Positions 23,689 through 34,750 of a stretch of 64,000 nt of DNA are shown here, one piece after another (within the stretch, counting starts at the first letter, position 1; each line of letters starts with the position of its first letter). The notes under the pieces are model-generated. The model was not told the DNA's origin. It searched no databases and saw nothing but the letters and a program-made list of their open reading frames with translations. The stretch is from Pisolithus tinctorius (taxonomy: Eukaryota > Basidiomycota > Agaricomycetes > Boletales > Pisolithaceae): positions 186,001 through 250,000 of the forward strand of contig JANFAH010000040.1 in the NCBI GenBank assembly GCA_024663395.1, given 5' to 3'. Both the position numbers and the translations under genes were made by a program.

Positions 23689-23912
23689 AACATGCCTTTC
23701 TCTTCTTTCTCCCCTGTTTCCTTACTCTTGTTTTTCCTTTCTATACCAAGGACGGTTCATTCCACTAGTACTATGTACATACATCGGCGTTCAGCCCTAA
23801 CCGGTTTTCACTCGGAGTCCCCCTCGAACACCTCCCCATCGCTCGCCCGCAGCTCCTTTTCCTCCCCGCTCCCCAAGTCAGACCACTGACCCTTCATGTG
23901 CACGTCCTCGGG

Positions 23913-24881
23913 TCAGCACATGATCCCCTCGTCCAACTCCACCCCCGCTCTTTCGCGATCCGACTGGAGGCTCTCGAGCTCCAGATCTGCCACGTCCGAG
24001 TACAGCTCTTCGCTGGACTCGGACGACGGGGTGGACAGGCAAAGAGTGAACTCGAACTCACCCAGTAAATCACCCAGCCGACTGTTGAATTGGTGCTGGG
24101 TCTCCCTCCCGGCTCGCATCTCGGCGGTCTGACGATCCATGGCAGCTGCGATCAGCTTGAAACCCTTGGTCACCGCTGCAACCAAAGGGTCGGAGGAGAC
24201 GATAGTGGGTGCTACCACTCCCGAGGGGCTGGCTTCCGACTCACCAGGCACCCCAGACCCGGTTCGAACGACTTTCCTCTTCTCCCCGGCCCTCGGCGAT
24301 GTCATGTCCTCTGGCGCTCGCTTCTTCCCAGACTTCACCCCAGTCTCCTCAACCTCAGGCTCCACCCCCTCAGGCAGCTCGCACCTGACCTTCATCTCGG
24401 TGCACCAGTCACACGTCCTCTTCTTGCGCTTGCTCTGTTGCACGCGACTGAAGGTGCACTGCACCTGCCCCTTTTCACATTGTTTACATGACCCAGCGCC
24501 CGCAGCACCAGTACTCTTGTCCCGCGCCTTACCCTTCGGCTCCCCGGGTTTCTGCTGCGCCCAGGCCTCCTGTTCCTGGCGCTCGGTCTCCAACCGCTCC
24601 TGCTCTTTCCTCTCCGCCTCTAACCGCTCCCTTTCACACTGTTCGGCTTCCATCCACTCCCTCTCGCACTGCTCAGCCTCTAGTCGCTCCCTCTCGAGCC
24701 TCTCTACCTCCAGCCGGGCGGCCTCTTCCCTCGCAGCCTTGCACTGCTTGCGCTTGGCCATCTTAGCCCGAATGTTGGCTTCTTCATCGTCGCTGGTAAT
24801 CTGGAGCTCGGGTGTGGTGGCGTTTTGGAGACCGGATGGGTCATTGGATTCGCGCGGAGAGACTTGTCGAGTAGAAGACAT
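23913..24881 (-). CDS. antisense ORF in F1: coiled coil plus Zn2Cys6-like cluster
   Basis: Intact minus-strand ORF between pol and the 3' LTR (322 codons from ATG 24881; an upstream in-frame ATG at 24944 is possible). An N-terminal acidic stretch is followed by a long charged coiled coil ([11 protein letters not shown] repeats). Then two CX2CX6C halves separated by 14 residues ([11 protein letters not shown] and [11 protein letters not shown]) fit the fungal binuclear zinc-cluster pattern, with basic residues between them. The C-terminal third is acidic. It reads toward pol from near the LTR, so an antisense LTR promoter could drive it. It has no stops, unlike gag and pol of the same copy. 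Role unknown; DNA or RNA binding is inference. Confidence 0.7.
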   Translation of the reverse strand: MSSTRQVSPRESNDPSGLQNATTPELQITSDDEEANIRAKMAKRKQCKAAREEAARLEVERLERERLEAEQCEREWMEAEQCERERLEAERKEQERLETERQEQEAWAQQKPGEPKGKARDKSTGAAGAGSCKQCEKGQVQCTFSRVQQSKRKKRTCDWCTEMKVRCELPEGVEPEVEETGVKSGKKRAPEDMTSPRAGEKRKVVRTGSGVPGESEASPSGVVAPTIVSSDPLVAAVTKGFKLIAAAMDRQTAEMRAGRETQHQFNSRLGDLLGEFEFTLCLSTPSSESSEELYSDVADLELESLQSDRERAGVELDEGIMC

Positions 24882-25021
24882 GATGGAGGGTCGGGGGAAA
24901 GCAGTCTTCGCTAAGACGCACCTTTTTAACCCCGGGGAACACATGTTCTACCGACGCGGCGACTGCCGACCTTGTGTACCTTAGGGTGGGTCTCGAGGGC
25001 TCGACCCTAAGGAGGGGATAC

Positions 25022-25508
25022 TGTCATATACCGAGAAACCCTCGGTTCGGTCTTAGGTTCTGAACACCAGGTCAATACCAAACGCCGAAGGCAAGGTCTG
25101 TTTTCTTACTGTACTTTTCTAGTTAGTCTTTGTACTGCCCTCGCTTGTGCCGAGGCAGTGTCTGTCTTCGGCTCTCCGATCCCTGCCTTCTCATTTAACC
25201 TTTAGTTAGTTCCTTACACAGCTATTTAGTTCCTCACCGGTAACACCGGCCTTCGGGTTGCCGGTCTTCGGTATATATACTCTACGTACGTTGTACTTAG
25301 TCCCGCAGTCTGAATATCAACTTAGTTCAACCCAAGTCCCCAGCTTAAGCCCGAGTTGACTCTGGGCTTTCGCTTCTGATCCCCCTCGGCTTCCTCTGAC
25401 CTCAACCTGGCTTGCGCAAGGGTCTAGCGCACGAGCTAAGACCAAGGGTTGTTGCCCCCGGCGCTCGGCCTTCGGCCTTCGACCCTCGTCGCAGTCACGG
25501 ACTTAACA
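25022..25508 (+). repeat. complete second LTR of F1
   Basis: 487 bp, TGTCATATACC to GGACTTAACA, preceded by the purine tract AAGGAGGGGATAC. It serves as 3' LTR of the main unit and as 5' LTR of the truncated second unit. Confidence 0.93.
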
Positions 25509-25973
25509 GTATATTCAGACTTCCACTTGTGCAAGTCACTCACCACCCATGACCAGAACTTGCACCCAAGCTCGAGCAGACCGCGCTTTAGAATCCGCCT
25601 CTGCCTCAAGACCAACCCAACCCAAAACCTCAGACGACCTTCGCTGCCAGTTGGCCCTCAGTTCCCTCGCCAGTCACCGCCGGACTTCTGCAGTCGTGCA
25701 GCAGTTCCAAGGATTCTCAGCCTGTCGTTCCGGTACTGCACCGGCTTCCAACGATCGAGGTACACCAACACCAGCCGGTCGTCGACCTCCCGCTCCCTTT
25801 GGTAACCCTGGAGGTGATGGTGACGACGACCCGGACGACTCTGACCATCACTCCAGTGATGACGACAATGATAACAACGACGATCCTTTTGGGCCTAATC
25901 CCAAGGAAGGCAGTTGTTGCCCCCGGCACTCGGCCTTCGGCCTTCGACCCTCGTCCCAGTCATGGACTTAACA
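25509..25973 (+). pseudogene. truncated second F unit: leader, first ~120 gag codons, last 60 bp of an LTR
   Basis: After the LTR, the leader and gag start (ATG 25549) are repeated up to the acidic segment and NPKEG at about 25913. The sequence then jumps to the last 60 bp of an LTR (TTGTTGCCCC to GGACTTAACA). That terminal piece matches the F3 variant (CGGCACTCGG, GTCCCAGTCA) more than the two other F1 LTRs. The junction has at most a base or two of microhomology. Confidence 0.85.
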
Positions 25974-26025
25974 CATAGGCAGAACCTTCAAGCTCATGGT
26001 AATGCTCTAGTGGGGCAGGAACCTG

Positions 26026-28782
26026 TCAGACCAAGCGAGTATCAAGCATAAGGAAGTCTTGGAAGTAGACTCCTGATTCATCAGTACCTCTTTCTCCAGC
26101 AAGTGCATGGTTTGAGTCAAAATAGAGGGAGGATAGATGGGGAGTGCGATGAGCAAGGCTGGTAAGAAGCAAGACAAGTGACTGGCACTCTTCTCTTCTG
26201 ATCTGGCGATGAATCTGGGCAAGGGAAGGATTATCCTCCAATCCATTCACATCAGTGGACTGTAACTCTTGGGTAAGCTGACCAACAAACTCTGAAGGAA
26301 AGGGACTGGTAGGAGGTGGGAACGCTTGGACTGGAATGGGATGGAATGCAGGAAAAGCTGAGGCAACATCAAACCCATCTGGGGGTGATTCAGGATACAG
26401 CAGAGTAGAATCAAGTGACGGAGGGGGTGACTGCAAAGTTGATGGGGGTGGAGCAAAGACGATGGGCAAGACATGATGAGGGGTACCAACCGCTACATCT
26501 CTCATAGGTTCATCGGCTTCTTGCTGAGGATGGACAGGCTCTAGAGTTGCCATAAGGGTATCTGCAACAGACCCAAGCTGGCCTTCAGTAACACACATCT
26601 CCAGGGGGTGATCTGAATCAGCTCCAAAGACAATGTAAGTTCCAGACTCTCTTTCAACAATGCTAACCAAGTTCCCAAGGGCCCAAGGACAACCAAGGAG
26701 GAGATCAAAGCCTGCATTAGTGTCTGGGGCAACAAACAGATTGGTCCAAGTCTTGGCAGCACCACAGAAGAGAGGGACATCTTGTACCAGGCCTTTCAGT
26801 TTAGAGACACCTCCTTTTGCATCTCGCATATTGATGGTTTGTGACATATCAATGGGCATGCAAATGACTGACTGGGCTATACCAGCATGAACAACATTGA
26901 GGGTAGATCCAGAGTCGATGACACCTGTTACACGATGACCATTGCAAGTCAGATTGATAGTGATGAGGGGACTAGATGTCAATGCCAAGTAGGAGGATGC
27001 AGGAGGAGTTCCTTCAACAGCAGTAACAGACCTGACTGGCTGAGCCAGGGGCTGTCTCTTGAATTGCATAAGCTCCTGAAGGTGCTGAGAAACATCCCTA
27101 GATGATCCAATGACCTCCCCAACAGATACAGTCAAGGGAGTAGAGAGAATGCGCTCTACAATAGCTTTGGAATTGGCAGACTGCGAAAGTGATGAAGAGA
27201 GGGAAGTAGTAGGAGGGGGCTTGGACTTCTTAGACCTGTCTGCAGAATCAGTGGCTTGACCAGATGGCTTTGGGACAGTGGCATCTTCCATGATAGCATC
27301 ATCTCTAGTTCCATCAAAGACAGTGGGATGGACATCAACTGGCACAAAGGCAGGAGCAAGTGGTGCTTTCTGTGGAGCAGGGATAGATGGAGAGGATGAG
27401 GGCTTTGGTTCTTGAGTCTCTTTCTCCTTGTCATGTGAATGAGGTGGGACAAGGACACTGTCAAAGACAGCCTTTCTCTTCTCTTTAGTAACCTTGTTAG
27501 AGCGATCCACAGCAGCAACAAGGGGTTCTTCTTCCAACTCATAGATCTCAGCACCAGACTCTTCTTCAGCCTCTTCATGGATAACAAAGTGAACTGCATT
27601 GGCAGGCTGAGCAGCAGCTTTAGTGTGCTCATAAGCTTGCAAGATAGTCTCTTCTCCATTGCAATAAATGTGCTGTCCATTGGGGTAGATGACTCGATGG
27701 TTTTCATCACATGCCAAGGAACCCTTCTGAATGAGATCATTAATGGCTTGACAACTCTCAACACCATGGCCTTCAACACCACAACCATAACAAGTGATGG
27801 TCCTCCTAGCAGGATGGGTCTGGGATGAGGAAGTAGTGGCAGGGGCAGTGGATGCAGGAGTAGATGCAGGAGCAGGACGAAGGGAAGGAGCATGAAGCAC
27901 CTTTGCAGCATCAGGATCCATCTTGATAGCATGATAGTAGAGGAGGGAGTAGTCTGGGTCATTGAGTTACATGTGAGAGAGATACTTGATTAGGGTCTCA
28001 ACCTCATCTTGCTTGCGAGCAGTAGGGCCTTCCTTCTCCAAACTTTCAAGGTTTCTTCTGGCTTCATGGGAAGGGAGCAGAGGGCGAACACTGTCATCTC
28101 TTCCATCTGAATGATGAGAAGCACTAGGCTGGGCCTGAGGAGCAGGGGCAGCATGGGGGCCAAGGAAGTCAAGGTCATCTGCATCAAAGCAATCATGATG
28201 AAGGACCTCTTCAGCTGACTGGCATACATCATCATAGGGGAATGGCCTGCTGATGTCAAGGTTGGGATCTTTTGTCCTGAGACAAGTTTCAACCAAGCCA
28301 TGAAAGACTGGAGACAAACCAGCCCAGAAGTAGTGATTATATTCATCAACCGATATCCTTCCTTTATTCTTCAACCAACCTCCAATGTGAATGAAGCCAT
28401 GGTTATAAGCCCTAAAGTCTTGAAGTGTCATAATGGGCTGCATCCTAGACTCCAAAGCAAAGCTCTTGAGATGCCTTTCAAAGAACCTTTCATCTGATAG
28501 ATCAGCATCAAAGTACTTGAGGAGATCAGCCTTCAAGTTAGCCCAATCAGGAGTGTAGTAATGGGCCATTCCTTCAATAATCTCCCTAACATGAGCATTG
28601 CAGTACTGGAGGATTGACTTGACCATTTCCTGGTCAGAAGTGACATTGTGGTAGGCACAGAGGCATTCATAGTGGTCCAAGAAGGAGCGAACATGGGTAT
28701 GGTCTCCTTGGAAGAGTTCAGGGGCAGACTTCATGCCAAGCAAGGGCATAGTGAGGACAGAGCGAGCAGGGGGAGCAGCCAT
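26026..28782 (-). pseudogene. Gag-protease of element C (single TAA)
   Basis: From ATG 28782 the gag domain runs 271 codons (FLDHYECLCAYH, KADLLKYFDADLSDERFFE, AYNHGFIHIGGWL) to TAA at 27967. The same frame continues (LNDPDYSLLYYHAIK) through a CCHC knuckle (CYGCGVEGHGVESC), a Ser/Pro-rich linker and a retropepsin core (GVIDSGSTLNVVH, FDLLLGCPWALG). It ends at TGA 26026, followed in frame by sequence that resumes beyond F1. Element E separates gag from its primer-binding site. Gag and protease as one frame matches the layout of D. Confidence 0.85.
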
Positions 28783-28804
28783 AGCTACTGGAACTGCTGA
28801 TGAT

Positions 28805-29183
28805 TGTTACGATATGTACCCTTTTCCTTTCCTCTCTTTTCTTTTTGTCTTATCTTATCTCTTGGTCTCGGTCTGGGCTCTGGCCTAGACCTCACCTCAC
28901 CTTTGCCATGCTTTCTCCTTCTAGTACGTTCCGCTCCACTATGATATCATCATGACATCACTGTGATGTCACGGACCTCATGTACACCTCACCGTTGCCT
29001 CATGTACTTTAGTATAAATACCCTTGCTCAATCACCCAACTAGCTCTAAGCTAGTTCATTTGGGTCTTTGAGTCCTAAAGTCGCCTGCTTCTAAAGCTGT
29101 CTCCTCTTCTCTCTCTCTCTTCTCTTTTCTGTTGGTTCTTGGTGCGAGCCTACAACAAACCCTGTTGTTTAGGTCTCATCACA
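28805..29183 (+). repeat. 5' LTR of E
   Basis: 379 bp, paired with 34232-34610. It contains the palindrome ATGATATCAT (28941), an inverted repeat TGACATCA-CTG-TGATGTCA (28953-28971), a TATA box TATAAATA (29013) and a hairpin AACTAGCT-CTA-AGCTAGTT (29038-29056) about 25 bp past the TATA box. Confidence 0.95.
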
Positions 29184-29490
29184 CTTGAACTAGCTTCTAC
29201 TCGTTGTACCCTTGCACCGCTTGTCACCATTCCTCGCTTCCTCCGTGAAGGCTCGTGGGTGTACTCTCCAAGTCCCCCAGCCTCAGAACCTGATCCCAAC
29301 CTCTTCGTCCCATACATCCCTGAGTGTCGTTTGCTCACTCTGCTCTTCGATCACAACCTCTACTCCCTTCCGCCACCTCCCTCTTACCCCTTTTCTGTCG
29401 AGTCCGTTTTTCCCTGCTCACTCCCTGCTGAGCCACAGCAACCTCGTTACAACCTCCACCCCCGTCAAACGTTAAAACGTCCAGATTGCT
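29184..29490 (+). other. leader of element E
   Basis: 307 bp between the LTR and the gag ATG. A Pro-rich open frame lacking ATG crosses it from the LTR. I see no known domain and no recognisable tRNA-complementary primer-binding site (CTTGAACTAGC follows the LTR). Confidence 0.45.
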
Positions 29491-30549
29491 ATGGAAGGCA
29501 TCCAGGACCAGCTCACCGAGCTCTGCGACACCCTCGACGCTCTTCGAGACGAAAACTACAGGCTAAGCAACGAGCTAAGAAACGCCCAAGGGATGATCGC
29601 AACCATCGAGGATCAGCGTAATCAGTGGAACACCCTCCCTGCCGATGTTATTCAAAGGAGGATTGAAGTAATGGCTGACCTGGGTCAGTACGCCAGTGAT
29701 CGTGCCAAGTTCTCAGAATGGTGGGTGAAGATGAAGGTGTGGGTTGCGCAGAATAGGACCGCCCTGCCGACTGCCCAAGATAAATGTACCATGGTGTGGT
29801 CCCGCATGACTGGACCTGTAGCCAGAAGGTTTGCTCAGGCCAAGTTCTCCCTCGCCATCGTCACCGGAGTATGGCCTGAAACGGCCGAAATGATCGAGGA
29901 CATTGATAGGTTCTTCGCCCCTCAGATGGATGTTGAGTGGGCCAAAGCACAGATGCGCACGATGCGCCAAGGGAACTCTCGGTATGAAGAGTTCTATGCA
30001 AAGTTCGAGTCCCTAAAGGTTCAGGGACGAGTCACTGATGAAACCACCGGCTTCTTGTTGGAAAACGCTGTCCACCCCGCCATTGTAAAGGAAGCCCTAA
30101 GGAGGGGATATACACAGGGCAACTATCTCCAGATGACCATCGCCTTCTGGGAAGCCGCCCTTGCCAGGGATCGCTTCAAACTCCTGTATAATCACTATCC
30201 TGACGAACCCGCCACCTGCCCCTCCTATAACCGCCCTTCATACTCTCCCCGTTTCACTCCTACCGGTACTCAACCCAGCCGTGGTGCTCCTATGGAAATT
30301 GGTGCTGCTTGCTTCCCTCCTCGTCCCGTCCCCTCCCACATCAAATGCTTCGACTGCCAAGGAAATCACTACAAACATGATTGTCCCTGTGCCAGGGGAA
30401 GGGGTCCCGCTAGACCCAACGTACGAGAGGTAACACAAGAGGCACAAGAAACTGCCCTCCGCCAAATGTTGTTTGAAGAGATGCAAGCCTTCTTTTATGA
30501 TAAGCAGATCAACGAGATGAAAAGCCAGGGAAAAGAGTTCAGCCAGTAG
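29491..30549 (+). CDS. Gag of element E
   Basis: Intact 352-codon ORF. An N-terminal coiled coil (LCDTLDALRDENYRLSNELRN) is followed by the gag domain (FSEWWVKMKVWVAQN, DVEWAKAQMRTMRQGNS, YEEFYAKFESLK) and a short knuckle CFDCQGNHYKHDC (CX2CX3HX4C, one residue shorter than the standard). The final codons CAG GGA AAA GAG TTC AGC CAG TAG contain a slippery heptamer. Start: the first ATG of the frame after the leader. Confidence 0.92.
   Translation: MEGIQDQLTELCDTLDALRDENYRLSNELRNAQGMIATIEDQRNQWNTLPADVIQRRIEVMADLGQYASDRAKFSEWWVKMKVWVAQNRTALPTAQDKCTMVWSRMTGPVARRFAQAKFSLAIVTGVWPETAEMIEDIDRFFAPQMDVEWAKAQMRTMRQGNSRYEEFYAKFESLKVQGRVTDETTGFLLENAVHPAIVKEALRRGYTQGNYLQMTIAFWEAALARDRFKLLYNHYPDEPATCPSYNRPSYSPRFTPTGTQPSRGAPMEIGAACFPPRPVPSHIKCFDCQGNHYKHDCPCARGRGPARPNVREVTQEAQETALRQMLFEEMQAFFYDKQINEMKSQGKEFSQ
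30528..30534 (+). promoter_or_regulatory. -1 ribosomal frameshift heptamer GGGAAAA (element E)
   Basis: Gag codons CAG GGA AAA GAG place G GGA AAA in the X XXY YYZ register 12 nt before the gag stop. A -1 slip yields AGA GTT CAG CCA GTA GAG GAT, which is open through the pol N-terminus toward the protease. Confidence 0.78.
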
Positions 30550-33500
30550 AGGATCGGGTCTCCACTGGCTACGTTTGTAATAAGTTTTCTGTCTTAGGCG
30601 TTGACAATTTCTTTACTGAGCAGGATATATTTAACTCGGAGACTACTGTACCATCTGAAGAGGTGACCCCAGTGGGCATGGCCGCAGATGTAAAACTATT
30701 GGTGCTTAATTCCTCTTGTGATAAAAATAAAAATACGCCTATCCAGAAAATGAAGGAAACCCCAAAAATAAGAACAGCAGATCCAAAGGCTGAGTTGGAG
30801 TTGGAAGTGCTGTTGGAAGGATGAGAAAAGAAGTGGAGTGTAAAAGCGCTGGTGGATTCAGGAGCCAATGATACCTTCTTGGACAGGAAATGGGCTGATG
30901 AAAATGACGTTCCGCTGATCAAGCTTGGTCGACCCATTGATGGAACCCCTAACGTGGCAGGTGACATCACACATGTTGCCTCCCTTGTTATGAACTATCA
31001 AGGACATCGAGAGTCTGTCTGGGCTCAGGTCACCATGCTCGGCACGCATCCCCTCATACTCGGCTACACCTGGCTACGAAAACACAACCCAGAGGTGTGT
31101 TGGGAAACCAAGCAGGTGAAGTTGTCCCGTTGTCCTCGAGAGTGTCATGATCTGGCTCCAAAGACAAGAGCAGAAAGGATAGTGGAGGAACAGGAAGCAC
31201 AGGACATGGAGTACCTTTATCCGAAACTCTGCTCTACCAGGATTCGAACTGGCACTACTGAGGAACTCGTCCCAAAGGAATACCATCAGTACCTAAAGGT
31301 CTTCTCAAAGGAAGAGTCAGAAAGAATGCCGCTTCATAAACCCTGGGATCATGCCATCGACCTGAAAGAAACCTTCACTCCCAGATGTGGTCATCTCATC
31401 CCGCTCTCTGTAGAAGAACAAAAAGAGGTATCGGACTTCCTTGAGGACCAACTACGTAAAGGCTACATCCGTCCCTCAAAGTCACCACAAACCTCGCCGG
31501 TGTTCTTCATACCAAAAAAGGATGGAAAGAAACGTATGGTTCAGGATTACCGCTACCTCAACAAACATACAGTCAAAAATGCATACCCTCTCCCCCTCAT
31601 CTCCCAGCTCGTAGACAAACTCAAGGGTTGTAAACTCTTCACCAAGATGGATCTCTGGTGGGGATACAATAACGTTTGTGTCAAGGAAGGAGATGAATGG
31701 AAAGCTGCCTTTGTTACTCATAAGGGCACTTACGAACCGTTGGTCATGTACTTTGGCCTCTGCAACTCACCATCTACCTTCCAGAACATGATGAACAACA
31801 TCTTCGGTGACATGGAAGATGTCCTTGTGGTCTATATCGATGACCTGATGGTCTTCACGAAGACGGATGATGAAAAGGAGCACGACAGGATAGTCCTGGA
31901 GGTACTAAGAAGGTTGGAGGAGAATGACCTGTTCATCAAACCAGAAAAGTGCTTCTTCAAGCAGAAGCAGGTGGAGTTCCTGGGCATGGTGGTTGGAACC
32001 GAGGGGGTCAGCATGGACAAGAGCAAGGTCAAAGCCATTACCGAGTGGCCAGTCCCTACAAAGGTCTGCTCGGTATGAGCCTTCTTGGGCTTGGCAAATT
32101 TTTACCAGCGCTTCATCAAGGACTTTGCACAGATCGCCCATCCACTCAATGACCTCACAAGAAAGGACCAACTCTGGACTTGGGGCCCTCGAGAACAGCA
32201 AGCCTTCGATGCCCTGAAACTCGCCTTCACCACTGCCCCTGTCCTTGCATTTCCAGATCAAGACAGGGAGTTCCATCTAGAAACCGACACCTCAGACTTC
32301 ACCACCGGTGCTGTCTTGTCTGTAAAATGCGAGGATAACCTCTGGCAGCCCGTCGCCTTTTACTCTCACTCCATGTCTCCCCCAGAATGAAACTACCAGG
32401 TCTTTGATAAAGAGATGCTGGCCATAATTCACACTTTGGAGATGTGGAGGCACTATCTAGAGGCCACCCCTTACCAGTTTGAGATCTGGACAGACCACTC
32501 AAATCTCCAGTATTTCATGAAAGCGCAGAATCTAGATCGCTGCCAGGCACGTTGGGCCCAGTACCTCTCCTGGTTCAACTACAAGCTGGTGTATAAGCCT
32601 GGGTCTTCAATGGCTAAGGCCAATGCCCTTTCTAGGAGGGAGGATCATGAGCCACAGGGGTCGGACAACCAGGGAGTTACGTTACTCGATCCCTCTAGAG
32701 TGGCAACTACCTTGGTGGTAGGGGAGGACGCTGATCTCATTCTTGCTCTGAAGTCCGCCTCCTCGGTAACTCTGCGACCAGAGGGTTCTGTCCTCAAGGA
32801 AGGGCTGTATGTCTGTCAAGGAAAGGTTTATGTCCTGCCAGCTGTCAGGGTTCTTTGTCTCAAGAAGCATCATGACATCCCACTTGCGGGACATCCTGGA
32901 TGGAAGAAGACTTTAGAGCTTGTCTCCCGCAACTATGTCTGGCCTGGAATGACTACCACTGTCAAGGACTATGTCTCAGCATGTCACCACTGCCAGATGG
33001 CAAAGAGCTCTAGGACTCCTCCCGCAGGAAAGCTTCTTCGGAACCCCGTTCCAGAGCGCCCCTGGACTGACATCTCAGTTGACTTCATGGAACTACCAGA
33101 GGCACAGGGCTTTGACAACATCATGGTGGTGGTAGACAGGTTTTCGAAGGAGGTGGTCTTTGCCCCCACTACCAAGGCGGTTTTCTCGCTTCAAACTGCA
33201 GAACTCTTTCAGGATCATGTGTGGACCCAGCACGGATTACCTTCCTCTGTCATCTCTGATCGAGGTCCCCAGTTTGCTAGTGCGTTCACTACTGAGCTCT
33301 GCAAGATGCTCGGGGTCAAACCCAAGCTCTCCACTGCCTTTCACCCTCAGACAGATGGTCAGATGGAACGTCTCAACCAAGATCTACAGCAGTACCTCCA
33401 TCTCTTTGTCAATGACCGACAAGACTCTTGGCCTTCCTGGCTCAAGGTTGCCCAGTTCTCCTACAATAATAAGCGACAGGAGTCTACTGGCAGGAGTCCC

Positions 33501-34220
33501 TTCTCAGTTACTCGTTCCTACGCCCCCAGGATGGGCGTAGAACCCTTCCTTTCCAAGGCAGAGGTGGCTACAGACCATGCCGTTGACCTCGCTAAGGTTT
33601 TGGAAGACACAAAGAAGGCTTTGAATAAGGCCGCGGAATGAATGAAGCTGTCTGCAGATGCGTCTCGCTCTGACACCCCCTCCTACTCAGTTGGCGACAT
33701 GGTTTGGTTGGAGACCTCCCACATCTCTCTCTCTGGCCGCCCTTCCAGGACACTCACAGAACGGTGGATTGGCCCTTACAAGGTTGTTTCACTCAGACCC
33801 AATGCGGTAGAGTTAAAACTTCCCAAAACCCTCAAAATCCATCCGGTTGTTAACGTTTCTCAGATCAAACCATACAAGGGCCCTTTGGAAGGACAGACTG
33901 TCACTTGCCCTGGACCGGTGGTGGGACACGAAGGCGATGAGGAGTTCGAGGTAGACTATGTCACTGATTCTCACCTGAAAAGGAACAGGCTTGAATACCT
34001 TGTCCATTGGAAGGGGTATCATGACGAGGATCGCACCTGGGAACCTGAATCTGCCTTGAGGTCCGCCCCTGGTGCTGTCAGAGACTTCCACTGTCGCAAT
34101 CCTTCTGCCCCTCAAAAACTCCGGGGCATGAACTCCTCCCTCTTCTCCTCGCTCTTCAAGCCCCTGGAGAACTTCACTGACACTATCCCTACCTTTAATC
34201 GCCTGGAAGTCGATTTCTAA
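30535..34220 (+). pseudogene. Pol of element E: PR, RT, RNase H, IN, chromodomain (four TGA stops)
   Basis: A single frame after the gag slip. Protease VDSGANDTFLD; RT with intact YIDDLMVF; RNase H ETDTSDFTTG; integrase HHCC (HHDIPLAGHPGW, CHHCQ) and DDE (ISVDFM, SDRGPQF, DGQMERLNQ); chromodomain EYLVHWKGYHDEDRTWEPE. TGA codons at 30822, 32076, 32388 and 33639 each fit a lost CGA Arg (for example CSV-stop-AFLGLANFY and PPE-stop-NYQ). All catalytic residues checked are intact, so only C-to-T changes separate this copy from a complete Pol. Confidence 0.93.
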
Positions 34221-34231
34221 GGAGGGGACAG

Positions 34232-34610
34232 TGTTACGATACGTACTCTTTTCCTTTCCTCTCTTTTCTTTTTGTCTTATCTTATCTCTTGGTCTCGGTC
34301 CGGGCTCTGGCCTAGACCTTGCCTCACCTTTGCCATGCTTTCTCCTTCTAGTACATTCCGCTCCACTATGATATCATCATGACATCACTGTGATGTCACA
34401 GACCTCATGTATGCCTCACCGTTGCCTCATGTACTTTAGTATAAATACCCTTGCTCAATCACCCAACTAGCTCTAAGCTAGTTCATTTGGGTCTTCGAGT
34501 CCTAAAGTCGCCTGCTTCTAAAGCTGTCTCCTCTTCTCTCTCTCTCTTCTCTTTTCTGTTGGTTCTTGGTGCGAGCCTACAACAAACCCTGTTGTTTAGG
34601 TCTCGTCACA
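34232..34610 (+). repeat. 3' LTR of E
   Basis: 379 bp, the partner of 28805-29183, preceded by the purine tract AAGGAGGGGACAG and followed by the ATGAT duplication. Confidence 0.95.
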
Positions 34611-34736
34611 ATGATGTAGGAGGATAGAGAGTGGGGATGGTGGATGACATAGTAGTGAGATATCAAGTGGGATTTAGAGACAAGTTTCAACAGGATGAGT
34701 GAACAGGGTTCTTGATCCAGGAATAACCACCCCTTG

Positions 34737-34748
34737 TGGTGGGCTCCA
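34737..34748 (-). promoter_or_regulatory. primer-binding site of element C
   Basis: Minus strand TGGAGCCCACCA, two bases after the LTR end at 34751, identical to the site of D. The remaining C leader (34736-34611) shows no gene and is cut by E. Confidence 0.75.
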
Positions 34749-34750
34749 GA

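Larger units (their letters stand above)
18193..25973 (+). mobile_element. Ty3/gypsy retrotransposon F1, with a partial second unit at its 3' end
   Basis: Flanked by the 5-bp duplication CATAG (18188-18192 and 25974-25978). Order: 5' LTR with a MITE, gag, pol, antisense ORF, full LTR (25022-25508), a second leader plus the start of gag (25509-25913), then the last 60 bp of an LTR (25914-25973). One target duplication encloses the whole, so it behaves as one unit that was LTR-int-LTR-int-LTR and then lost most of the second internal region. Confidence 0.9.
28805..34610 (+). mobile_element. complete Ty3/gypsy retrotransposon E
   Basis: Two 379-bp LTRs (TGTTACGATA...CTCRTCACA), gag and chromodomain pol, flanked by the 5-bp duplication ATGAT (28800-28804 and 34611-34615). 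Inserted in the leader of C. The LTR copies are very similar with a few transitions, so it is among the younger insertions, although pol carries four TGA codons. Confidence 0.95.

Noticed and set aside
29139..29621. A 160-codon ORF crossing the E LTR, leader and gag start.
   Set aside because: It has no ATG start in the leader part, no recognisable domain, and its second half is a shadow of gag in another frame.
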